DNA from: Smithellaceae bacterium
Lineage (GTDB): Bacteria > Desulfobacterota > Syntrophia > Syntrophales > Smithellaceae
Direction of reading: 5' to 3'
NCBI GenBank assembly: GCA_028704195.1
Contig: JAQVLL010000053.1
Span: 1 to 9,087 of the forward strand
Length of the DNA: 9,087 bases
The notes beneath the pieces were generated by a model, which did not search any database, was not told the DNA's origin, and saw nothing but the letters and a program-made list of their open reading frames with translations. The translations under genes and the position numbers were made by a program. Below are positions 1 to 7,000 of this stretch, in pieces (the stretch's first letter is position 1; every line of letters starts with the position of its first letter).

Positions 1-126
1 GACAATCGTATGTCCCTCAAAAGTAAAATTTACTTCCTCTATCCCAAAGCTCTCAGCGTTGGCGCCGAATTCCGCTTCCGCGCCTTGAGCACCGCCACTG
101 AATAAAATACAATCCTCTTTCTTCAT
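1..126 (-). CDS. Partial gene, SLOG-like nucleotide-binding protein (N-terminal 42 residues only)
   Basis: The first 42 codons of a minus-strand gene that runs off the left edge. It starts at an ATG (complement of 124-126) preceded by a purine-rich GGGGAGAGGA ribosome site. The visible protein begins MKKEDCILFSGGAQGAEAEF and continues with a segment ending EEVNFTFEGH. The SGGAxGAE loop right after a first beta strand (CILF) resembles the glycine-rich phosphate-binding loop of SLOG/cpYpsA-like Rossmann proteins, which bind nucleotides or ligands derived from them. I recall similar uncharacterised proteins in deltaproteobacteria but cannot name a function. It is divergent from mutY across about 185 bp. 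The start is well supported. The family call is inference from one motif, and the rest of the protein is outside the window. Confidence 0.6.
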   Translation of the reverse strand, partial: MKKEDCILFSGGAQGAEAEFGANAESFGIEEVNFTFEGHTIV

Positions 127-221
127 GGTGTATTCCTCTCCCCTGTCTCTTTAATTGATGGATTAACCAGAAAATCTAACGATGTGAAAACCAACGATTA
201 GTCTGTCCGTGTGGCAGGGAG

Positions 222-248
222 ATTGTCCTATTAACGGTTATCTGTCAA
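222..248 (-). promoter_or_regulatory. Weak candidate promoter for the left-edge minus-strand gene
   Basis: On the minus strand there is a perfect -35 hexamer TTGACA (complement of 243-248). It is followed after 15 bp by GACAAT (complement of 222-227), a 4/6 match to a -10 box. The spacing is shorter than the optimal 17, so this is tentative. It would leave a leader of roughly 90 nt before the ATG at 126. I found no equally good promoter for mutY in the same intergenic region. Confidence 0.3.
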
Positions 249-312
249 GAAAAAACATTGGCCGATAACAGCACTATTGTCTTGTCTCCCCTCATAGGAT
301 ATACAACCGGCC

Positions 313-1410
313 ATGATCAAGGACGCTGCCGGAATCAAGAATCCCATGGGACGGAAACTGCTCGCCTGGTACAAACACCATCAACGCTCTCTTCCCTGGA
401 GGAAGACGAATGATCCTTACCGCATCTGGATTTCGGAGATCATGCTGCAGCAAACGCAGGTGAATACGGTGATTCCCTATTATCAGCGATTCATAAAATC
501 CTTCCCAGATGTCCGGACGCTCGCAGCCGCTACCCTGCAGGATGTGCTCAAAGCATGGGAAAACATGGGGTACTACTCGCGTGCCAGAAATATTCATGCG
601 GCAAGCCGCATTATCGTCAATCAATGGGGCGGGCGGATTCCCGACAAATTCGAGGAAATCAAAACGATCCCCGGCATTGGTGAGTACACGGCAGGCGCGA
701 TTTTGAGTATAGCCTACAGGCAGTGTGTTCCCGCCGTTGACGGCAATGTCCGCCGGATCATGTCCCGCCTGTTTGCCATCCACAAACCAGTAGATGATCC
801 CCGGGAACAAAAAAACCTGCGTGATTTGGCGGCGTTGCTGGTTCCCGCCAAACATCCCGGCGAGTTCAACCAGGGATTAATGGATTTGGGTGCTACCGTC
901 TGCAGGGCCAAAAATCCCGATTGTTCACGCTGCCCGTTAACAGGTCTTTGCCGTGCGAAACTTCATAATCTGCAAAACATTCTGCCCATAACAAGAAAAA
1001 CGCCAGCAATCCTTCATCGGCAGGCGGCAGCCGCCATTATCCGCAATTCAGAGAACCTGCTGCTGGTTGTGCAGAGGCCGGCCTCGGGACTGCTTGCCTC
1101 CCTGTGGAAGCTTCCCGGCGGATTTATTGAAGATGTTGAAAAAACAGGCAGCCTTTTAAGGCGCAACGTGAAGGAAGAATTGAATATTTCAATTCGTGTC
1201 GGCAGATGTTTGGCCTCTGTTGATCATGCCTATTCACATTTTCGCCTCACCCTTCAGGCATACGAGTGCCGCCTGCTGAAAGGCGATCCCGAGGCAATGG
1301 CCTGCCAGAACTGGCGATGGGCGACATCTGCTCAATTAAAAAACCTGCCGATGTCGAATATTGACCGAAAGATACTGGCTGAGATTGCCAAGTCCTCTTC
1401 TTTGTCATAA
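313..1410 (+). CDS. mutY: A/G-specific adenine DNA glycosylase MutY
   Basis: Removes adenine mispaired with 8-oxoguanine or guanine in DNA, as part of the base-excision GO repair system in the cytoplasm. At 365 residues it is close to the usual length (E. coli 350). The N-terminal helix-hairpin-helix glycosylase domain carries SEIMLQQTQV at 41-50 with the catalytic Glu42. The hairpin IPGIGEYTAGAI is at 119-130. VDGNV at 142-146 holds the catalytic Asp143; both catalytic residues align with E. coli Glu37 and Asp138 at a constant offset. The [4Fe-4S] ligands are Cys197, Cys204, Cys207 and Cys213 (C-x6-C-x2-C-x5-C). From about 235 a Nudix-like domain follows, with WKLPGGF and the YSH (307-309) counterpart of the FSH loop that reads 8-oxoG. 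The ATG at 313 has only a weak AGGA 13 nt upstream, and ATG at 346 is an alternative that also precedes the conserved part. It is convergent with the next gene. Confidence 0.96.
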   Translation: MIKDAAGIKNPMGRKLLAWYKHHQRSLPWRKTNDPYRIWISEIMLQQTQVNTVIPYYQRFIKSFPDVRTLAAATLQDVLKAWENMGYYSRARNIHAASRIIVNQWGGRIPDKFEEIKTIPGIGEYTAGAILSIAYRQCVPAVDGNVRRIMSRLFAIHKPVDDPREQKNLRDLAALLVPAKHPGEFNQGLMDLGATVCRAKNPDCSRCPLTGLCRAKLHNLQNILPITRKTPAILHRQAAAAIIRNSENLLLVVQRPASGLLASLWKLPGGFIEDVEKTGSLLRRNVKEELNISIRVGRCLASVDHAYSHFRLTLQAYECRLLKGDPEAMACQNWRWATSAQLKNLPMSNIDRKILAEIAKSSSLS

Positions 1411-1456
1411 GGAAGGCGGCGAAAGGGTTTAACGCAAAATCATCCGGTGGTATCGA

Positions 1457-1885
1457 TCATAATACCGGCTCATAATACGCATCCGTTATCCCGTCCAACA
1501 ATTGCAATGCCTTTACCCGGACCACGATAATTTCCGAGGCCGGATCGGCAAAGAATTCTTTTAAATCGGGATGCCTTCTAAGCAGCGCGTCCTGGATAAC
1601 CGCTTTTCTTTGTTCATCGATAACGCCCTGAAAGGTTCCCGTGACGGTCAGCGCTTTGGTTTGGCTTTCACCTCCCGCCTCTCTGGAGTCGATCAGAAGG
1701 CTGACGGAAGGATTAGCCGCCAGATTGCGGTATTTTTTCGTGTCTTTGTGAGATGCCATGAAAATTTCGCGGCAGTCTGCATCCGCTGCATAAGACATCA
1801 GTGAACAATGCGGCTGGCCCTCCGAAACAGTCGCCATGACGCATACACGATTTTCCTGAATCAGATTTCTAATATCGTTGCGCAT
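1457..1885 (-). CDS. Pyridoxamine 5'-phosphate oxidase-like FMN-binding split-barrel protein
   Basis: A 142-residue protein starting MRNDIRNLIQENRVCVMATV. The pattern is a short N-terminal helix, then a beta strand VCVMATVSEGQPHCSLM, then EIFMASHKDTKKYRNL and a PSVSLLIDSR strand. This is typical of small pyridoxamine-phosphate-oxidase-related split-barrel proteins, which bind FMN, F420 or heme as dimers. These are often called general-stress-type proteins and their substrates are mostly unknown, so an actual PNP oxidase role should not be assumed. The open frame extends much further upstream (to 2155). The ATG at 1883-1885 is chosen because AAGGAG lies exactly 8 nt before it and the family homology begins there; the longer start would run into the ywbE gene. 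It ends 46 bp from the end of mutY, facing it. Confidence 0.85.
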   Translation of the reverse strand: MRNDIRNLIQENRVCVMATVSEGQPHCSLMSYAADADCREIFMASHKDTKKYRNLAANPSVSLLIDSREAGGESQTKALTVTGTFQGVIDEQRKAVIQDALLRRHPDLKEFFADPASEIIVVRVKALQLLDGITDAYYEPVL

Positions 1886-1893
1886 ATCGGCAG

Positions 1894-1899
1894 CTCCTT
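1894..1899 (-). promoter_or_regulatory. Ribosome binding site that fixes the start of the split-barrel gene
   Basis: On the minus strand AAGGAG (complement of 1894-1899) lies 8 nt before the ATG at 1885. It is the best Shine-Dalgarno match near this gene and argues against the longer upstream starts in the same frame. Confidence 0.8.
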
Positions 1900-1925
1900 T
1901 TATGATAGAGTGAATTCTGTTGAGG

Positions 1926-1934
1926 ATTGTAGCA
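1926..1934 (-). promoter_or_regulatory. Extended -10 promoter element for the split-barrel gene
   Basis: On the minus strand TGCTACAAT (complement of 1926-1934) fits an extended -10 (TGn followed by TACAAT, 5/6 to TATAAT). It would start transcription about 35 nt before the ATG. No good -35 is seen (TTCATG at a spacing of 18 is only 3/6), which is normal for extended -10 promoters. Sigma-70 use is assumed. Confidence 0.5.
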
Positions 1935-1980
1935 TAAGAGCGCTTAAAACATGAACAGGGTTTTGCCCGAAATATACAAT

Positions 1981-2008
1981 TTGAACGAAAATGACATATT
2001 ATGATAGT
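1981..2008 (+). promoter_or_regulatory. Candidate promoter for the ywbE-family gene
   Basis: TTGAAC at 1981-1986 (4/6 to the -35 consensus) is followed after 16 bp by GATAGT at 2003-2008 (4/6 to the -10). The region is AT-rich, and TATTAT and TATGAT lie in the same stretch, so the exact -10 is uncertain. It would sit about 30 nt before the start codon, back to back with the promoter of the divergent gene. Confidence 0.35.
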
Positions 2009-2040
2009 GTTACATAACTGAAACAGCGGTGACATGACAA

Positions 2041-2232
2041 ATGAATGGAACCCTCCGTACGAATATAAAAGTTGGAGCACGTGTAAAGGTCGTACAGAAG
2101 AAAGACCAGAGGACGGGTGTGCTGACCGACGGCATTGTTCTGGATATTTTAACAAAATCGGTTACGCATCCGCAGGGCATCAAAGTCCGGCTGGAAAACG
2201 GAATCGTAGGCCGTGTCAAAGAGATTCTCTGA
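2041..2232 (+). CDS. ywbE: YwbE-family conserved small protein (DUF2196-type)
   Basis: A 63-residue protein starting MNGTLRTNIKVGARVKVVQK. It matches what I recall of Bacillus subtilis YwbE and its family: an MNG-x-x-R-x-x-I-x-x-G start, then KKDQRTG, a D-I-L-T segment, HPxGIKVRLE and GxVGRVKEI at the C-terminus. The composition (short, basic, beta-rich, with a VGARVKVV start and GIKVRLENGIVGRV end) suggests a small SH3-like or KOW-like barrel that may touch RNA. No function is established for the family. The start at 2041 fits the family and has GGTGA at 2028-2032, complementary to the 3' part of the anti-Shine-Dalgarno, at 8 nt spacing. An overlapping ATG at 2034 lies in another frame and is rejected. 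It is divergent from the split-barrel gene. Confidence 0.88.
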   Translation: MNGTLRTNIKVGARVKVVQKKDQRTGVLTDGIVLDILTKSVTHPQGIKVRLENGIVGRVKEIL

Positions 2233-2295
2233 TTTTCAAGACGTCCCGCCCATGAAGGGTCCCTGTGCGTCCGGGACGCTGCGTAAATTGAAAAT
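2232..2295 (+). repeat. Nested inverted repeat after the ywbE stop; possible weak 3' structure
   Basis: The outer arms are ATTTTCAA (2232-2239) and TTGAAAAT (2288-2295), an exact 8-bp inverted repeat that begins inside the stop codon. The inner arms are CGTCCCG (2242-2248) and CGGGACG (2272-2278), a 7-bp perfect match. A second GTCCC at 2259-2263 can pair with the same GGGAC with a 9-nt loop, so two hairpins are mutually exclusive. There is no T-run after the stem, so it is not a standard intrinsic terminator. It may shape or protect the mRNA end; this is inference. Confidence 0.4.
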
Positions 2296-2370
2296 TGCCT
2301 TACGCCAGAAAACACGCAAACTCAGTTAATCGTGTAAAAACAGAAAAATTCAAAAAAACTCATTGATCTT

Positions 2371-2414
2371 TTAACGCTCCTCTATTATTAGACTAAAATA
2401 CGAAAATAGTCGAA
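2371..2414 (+). promoter_or_regulatory. Promoter and candidate repressor operator of the tetR-efflux operon
   Basis: The predicted -35 is TTAACG (2371-2376) and, after 17 bp, the -10 is TAAAAT (2394-2399). An imperfect inverted repeat overlaps the -10: TTAGACTA (2388-2395) and TAGTCGAA (2407-2414), 7 of 8 positions complementary, separated by 11 bp, making a 27-bp palindrome. It ends 9 bp before the repressor's start codon. Position, length and symmetry suit a TetR-family dimer or pair of dimers that would block its own transcription and that of the pump genes. An alternative -10, TATTAT at 2383-2388, is possible but its -35 would be too close. Confidence 0.5.
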
Positions 2415-2423
2415 TGGACGAAC

Positions 2424-2996
2424 ATGAACAGAGATGAAGAAGTAAAACAGGCAATTATGGTTGCGGCCAAACGTGTCTTCGCCAAATGGGGTTTGAATAA
2501 AACAACCATGGAAGACATTGCCGGTGAAGCCGGAAAAGGCAAAAGCACCCTTTACTATTACTTTAAAAGCAAGGAGGAAATCTTCGAAACAGTCGCCATA
2601 GACGAACTGAACAGGATATCCCTTAAAGCATGTACTGCAATTGAAACAATCGATTCGCCAAAAGATAAAATGAAAGCATATATTACCGCAACGATCACCG
2701 AAATGAAACAGATTGTTGGCATTTACTCTTTTATCAAAGGCGATATCAAAGGGAATAAAGCGCTAATAGATAATATTCGCAACCAGTATGATCAAAGTGA
2801 AGAAAAAATATTGCGGGAGATGTTGAGGCAGGGTTTAAAATTAAATGAATTTAATTCTTTAAAGGAAATAGAGCTTAACAAGGCGGCAAATGTCCTTGTC
2901 GGAATGATTCGTGGCCTGCAATTATACCTGTTCCTTGAAAATGAAGACAGCGAGAAAATCGATATAGCAACGAGGCTTCTGGTAGACGGGCTCTAA
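2424..2996 (+). CDS. TetR/AcrR-family transcriptional repressor
   Basis: A 190-residue regulator, the usual TetR length. The N-terminal DNA-binding domain covers about 7-54: a first helix QAIMVAAKRVFAKWG, then the helix-turn-helix TMEDIAGEAGKGKSTLYYYF at 28-47, followed by K-S-K-E-E-I-F, a nearly textbook TetR signature. The C-terminal part is helical and divergent, as expected for a ligand-binding and dimerisation domain; the ligand cannot be read from sequence. It lies 36 bp upstream of the adaptor gene on the same strand, so it probably represses the efflux genes in one operon together with itself. The ribosome site is weak (GGA 5 nt before the ATG), which suits a low-level repressor. Confidence 0.93.
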   Translation: MNRDEEVKQAIMVAAKRVFAKWGLNKTTMEDIAGEAGKGKSTLYYYFKSKEEIFETVAIDELNRISLKACTAIETIDSPKDKMKAYITATITEMKQIVGIYSFIKGDIKGNKALIDNIRNQYDQSEEKILREMLRQGLKLNEFNSLKEIELNKAANVLVGMIRGLQLYLFLENEDSEKIDIATRLLVDGL

Positions 2997-3032
2997 ATTA
3001 TTTATCCGCTTCTCAAACGTAAAGGATTGATG

Positions 3033-4091
3033 ATGAAAAAGATAGAAAATATTTACGTCAGAAGAAACATCTTATGCCTGTTGTTTTTGTTTGCCGCAAT
3101 ATTCTTTACGAGCTGCAGGGGTGGAGAGTCTGCGGACAAAAATGCTGTTGATCCGATACCTGTTATTTCGCAAAAAGTGGAAAAAATACAGATCAACAGG
3201 AGAATAACGGCAAGCGGCAATATTGAAGGCAACAAAACAGCGCGTCTTGGCTTCCTGGTAGCAGGCAAAATAAATTATATTGCCGGTGATGAGGGGTCAA
3301 CCATCGACGCAGGGCAATTGCTTGCCAACCTGGATCCGGAAAGCTACCGGATCGCCAAAGATATGGCCGACGCCAATCTCGCGCAGGTCCAGGATGAATT
3401 CAACAGGCTGACCATCATGCATGAGAGAAAAAGCTTATCGGACAGCGATTATTCGAAAATATCCAATGCGCTGAAAGCGGCCAGGGCGCAGCAGCGTCTT
3501 CACAATAAAAACCTGATCGACACAAAATTATATTCTCCCTTTAAAGGGGTCCTTTTAAAAAAAATCCCGGAAGTCGGCGAAATCATCGGCACCGGCATGC
3601 CCCTTTTTGTTATATCCGACATCCATACTGTGAAAGTCAATGCCTCCATCCCGGAGACAGATTTACATCTGGTAAAAATCGGCAGTGAGGCGTATGTTTT
3701 CATATCTTCGATCAATACCACGGTAACAGGAAGAGTGAAAGAAGTGGGTTCTGTCTCTGAACCTACGACACGGTCATTTAACGTCAAGATCCAGCTGAAG
3801 AATCCCGGTCTGGCCATCCGTCCGGGAATGACAGCTGAAGTCAAAATCATGTCCGGTAAAAAGGCTGAGATGATCGTCATTCCCGGCCAGGCCGTATTGC
3901 GTGATCTGGACAATTCATCTTTTGTTTTTGTGGTTGATGAAAAAAAGTCGCAGGCCTTCAAGCGTAAAGTATCCCTCGGGCAAATAGCAGGAAACAACAT
4001 CGAGATTACCTCCGGAATCAGCGACAATGAAATGATCGTTGTTGGCGGTCAGCATAAGTTAAGCGACGGATCAGCCATCACCCTGAAATAG
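3033..4091 (+). CDS. RND efflux periplasmic adaptor (membrane fusion protein), probable lipoprotein
   Basis: The adaptor of a tripartite efflux pump; it would join the inner-membrane RND pump to the outer-membrane channel in the periplasm. At 352 residues it has the HlyD/AcrA-type order. There is an N-terminal signal with hydrophobic core LCLLFLFAAIFF and a lipobox-like F-T-S-C with Cys28. The first half of the barrel-sandwich domain is at about 60-105 (LGFLVAGKINYIAGDEGS), and a helical hairpin at about 105-165. The second barrel-sandwich half follows (LYSPFKGVLLKKIPEVGEII), then a beta-barrel to about 275 (IRPGMTAEVKI) and a membrane-proximal domain. Upstream TTG (3027) and ATG (3030) are in frame; ATG 3033 is chosen because AAAGGA ends 6 nt before it. 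The lipobox has Phe instead of Leu at -3, so acylation is likely but not certain. The next gene starts 5 bp after the stop. Confidence 0.93.
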   Translation: MKKIENIYVRRNILCLLFLFAAIFFTSCRGGESADKNAVDPIPVISQKVEKIQINRRITASGNIEGNKTARLGFLVAGKINYIAGDEGSTIDAGQLLANLDPESYRIAKDMADANLAQVQDEFNRLTIMHERKSLSDSDYSKISNALKAARAQQRLHNKNLIDTKLYSPFKGVLLKKIPEVGEIIGTGMPLFVISDIHTVKVNASIPETDLHLVKIGSEAYVFISSINTTVTGRVKEVGSVSEPTTRSFNVKIQLKNPGLAIRPGMTAEVKIMSGKKAEMIVIPGQAVLRDLDNSSFVFVVDEKKSQAFKRKVSLGQIAGNNIEITSGISDNEMIVVGGQHKLSDGSAITLK

Positions 4092-4096
4092 ATATT

Positions 4097-7000
4097 ATGA
4101 ATTTTGTAAAAAAATCACTTAAATATCCGCAAGTAACCATAACCATCCTGGTTTTGACTTTTCTGCTCGGTGCCTATTCCCTGCTTTACATGCCGCGGCG
4201 TGAAGACCCTAAAATCCAGGTCCGGATCGGCCAAATCATTGCCTACTATCCAGGGGCCAATTCCCTCCAGGTTGAAGAACAGGTCACAAAGAAACTGGAA
4301 GAATATCTGTTTCAATACGAAGAAGTCAAAAAAGATAAAACGACATCCACTACCCGTGACGGTGTCGTCATTATTAATGTGTGGGTAAATGATAATGTCG
4401 AGAGTGTCGATGTTTTCTGGAGCAAGCTCAACCATCAAATGCTGGTCATGAAAGCGGTCAACCTGCCTGCCGGGGTCATCGGCCCCTTTGTCAATTATCA
4501 ATTCGGAGATACGGAAGCGCTTCTCATCGCCATTGAGATGGACCACCCCGACTATGCCCGGCTGAGAGATTATTCCCAAAAGCTGGAGGATACTCTCAAG
4601 ACCATGAAAGAGGTCTCAAAAATCAAGCGCATCGGCGAGCAGAGAGAACAGATTGTCATCACGTCCAACAGTGTAAAGCTGGCTCAGTATGGCATCTCGT
4701 TTATGAAAGTCATGCAGGTGTTGCAGTCGCAAAATGACATCGGCCCTTCAGGGGACATCAAAACGCCCGATGCTAAAGTCACTCTCTACAATCGCGGGTA
4801 TTATAAAACCGAAGCGGAGATTGCCGATCAGATAATCGGCATGGCCAAAACCGGTCAGATCATTCGCCTGAAAGATGTGGCCAGTATTCAACGGCAGTAT
4901 CAGGAACCGGCATCCAAAGCCATGGTGAACGGCTGCAACACCATCCTGCTGGCCGTTCAGATGCACGAAGGCAACAATATCGTTGAATTCGGCAAAAAGG
5001 TGGATCAAAAACTGGCAGAAACATCGACGTTTCTTCCCACCGGTGTTAAACTGACCACGATCGTCAATCAGCCAAAAATCGTTGATAAAAATGTCAGCCA
5101 GTTTCTTCATGAATTTATCATGGCCATTATCGCTGTGATCATCGTCATCATGCTTCTGTTGCCGTTTCGCGTGGCCGCCGTGGCCGCTACGGCCATTCCC
5201 ATGACTATTGCGGTGACGTTTGCCGTGATGCATGCCATGGGAATTGAACTGCATCAGGTTTCCCTGGCTTCCCTGATCGTGGTGCTGGGTATGGTTGTGG
5301 ATGACGCCGTCGTCGTCGCCGATAATTATGTCGAACTCCTGGACAAGGGCGTGGACAGGCAAACTGCCGCCTGGCGAAGCGCCAATGATCTTGTTATTCC
5401 CATCCTGACTGCCACCCTGACGATTATAGCGGCCTTTCTGCCGTTGGTGATTTTAACAGGGATGGTCCGTGAGTTCATTATGGCCCTCCCCCTTACCGTT
5501 ACGATTGCGCTTTCGTCTTCATTTGTCGTGGCCATGCTTTTTACGCCGATATTGTGTTTTACCTTCATCAAAAAAGGCCTTCATGATCCTGACGCTAAAA
5601 CCTCCCCGCATCAAAAAAAGGCGACAATGCTCTCTCTGATGCAATGGGCATACAATAAAACGATTATCTGGTGCATGGCTCATTACAGAATAACAATTGT
5701 CGGTTGTCTATCCACTCTGCTGCTGGCTGTTCTTTTATATCAGGTTGTCCCGCAGAAATTTTTTCCTGCTGCAGAACGAAACCAGTTTGTTGTCGATCTC
5801 TGGATGCCGACAGGCACAAAACTGGAAAAAACCGAACAAACGATTTCAAAAATCCGGAACCTGATGAAAAACGACAAGCGGGTCGTTTCCTGCGCAACGT
5901 TTGTCGGCATCAGTTCGCCCCGTTTTTATTATAATTTTATGCCCGAACCGCCGGTTGAGAATTTTGCCCAAATACTGGTCAATACGAATACGGACGAGGA
6001 AGCCCGGCAATTGCAGCTGGAATTAGACGACATCGTCGGCAAGGAAGTCCCGGAAGGAAATATTCAGGCCAGACTCCTGCAGCAGGGAAAAGCTACGGTT
6101 GCGCCTGTGGAAATCAGAATTATCGGCAATGATATTGCAACCCTGAAAGCCATCGGTAACCGGGTCAGTGATATCGTTCAGAAGACAAACCTGGCTGCTT
6201 TTGCCCGGTCCGATTTCAAAGAGGATTATTATGGAGTTGCCATTCGGCCCACGGAAAACGCCGAGCGCCTGGGGTTCACCACGACAAGCGTTGCCCGATC
6301 CATATACGGGGGATTCACCGGCGCACCAGTGTCAACCTTGTATGAAGGAAACACCCCCGTGGACGTTCTCCTGCGGTTGGACGAACAAAGCAGACGCAAC
6401 TTTGACGATCTGCAAAATATGTATCTGACTTCCCCTGTAACCGGGGCCGGTGTGCCGCTGCGTCAAATCGCAACACTCAAACCCGAATGGCACACCGGCA
6501 GAATTATGCACCTCAACGGCTTAAGGACTCTGACCATTCTCTGTGAACCAAAACAGGGAGCTCTGGCATCACAAATTTTGAAAAAAGTAAGGCCGGAACT
6601 GTCCCGCCTGACATTACCCGCAGGCTACAGGATACAATATGGAGGGGAATATGAAAACCAGGTGGAAACATATCAGCAAATGAGCCTGGCTTTTGGCATC
6701 AGTGTATTGCTGATCTTTCTTGTCCTCCTGTTCCAGTTCCGCAACCTGAAAGAAACTTTCATCGTCATGCTGACAATCCCCATGAGTGTGTTCGGGGCGA
6801 TGCTGGGTTTATTGATTACCCGAAATTCTTTCGGGTTTACCGCCTTTGTCGGTTTGATCAGCCTGTCGGGCCTTGTGGTCAGAAACGCCATTATCCTGCT
6901 CGACTATGCCAATGAGCTTGTGCGCCGGGGCGTACCCATACCGACCGCCGCCCTTGAAGCCGGAAAAAGGCGCCTGCGTCCCATCTTTCTGACGGCCAGT

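Noticed and set aside
292..855. Long 187-codon minus-strand frame opposite mutY
   Set aside because: It lies entirely antisense to the conserved catalytic and HhH region of mutY, shows no recognisable motif and has no ribosome site worth citing; a shadow of the real gene.
1440..1470. CCGGT/ACCGG repeat between mutY and the split-barrel gene as a bidirectional terminator
   Set aside because: Only a 5-bp stem, interrupted, overlapping the coding end, with no T-run on either side.
1886..2155. N-terminal extension of the split-barrel gene to a start at 2155
   Set aside because: It would overlap the divergent ywbE gene and promoters, has no family resemblance, and a strong AAGGAG selects the ATG at 1885.
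2034..2255. Overlapping plus-strand frame starting at ATG 2034
   Set aside because: It is out of frame with the recognisable YwbE-family protein and its product is Arg/Cys/Pro-rich with no family look.
4748..5362. His/Asp-rich minus-strand frame of 204 codons inside the pump gene
   Set aside because: The His/Asp richness is just the antisense of Met/Val/Ile-rich transmembrane codons of the RND gene; not a metal-binding protein.
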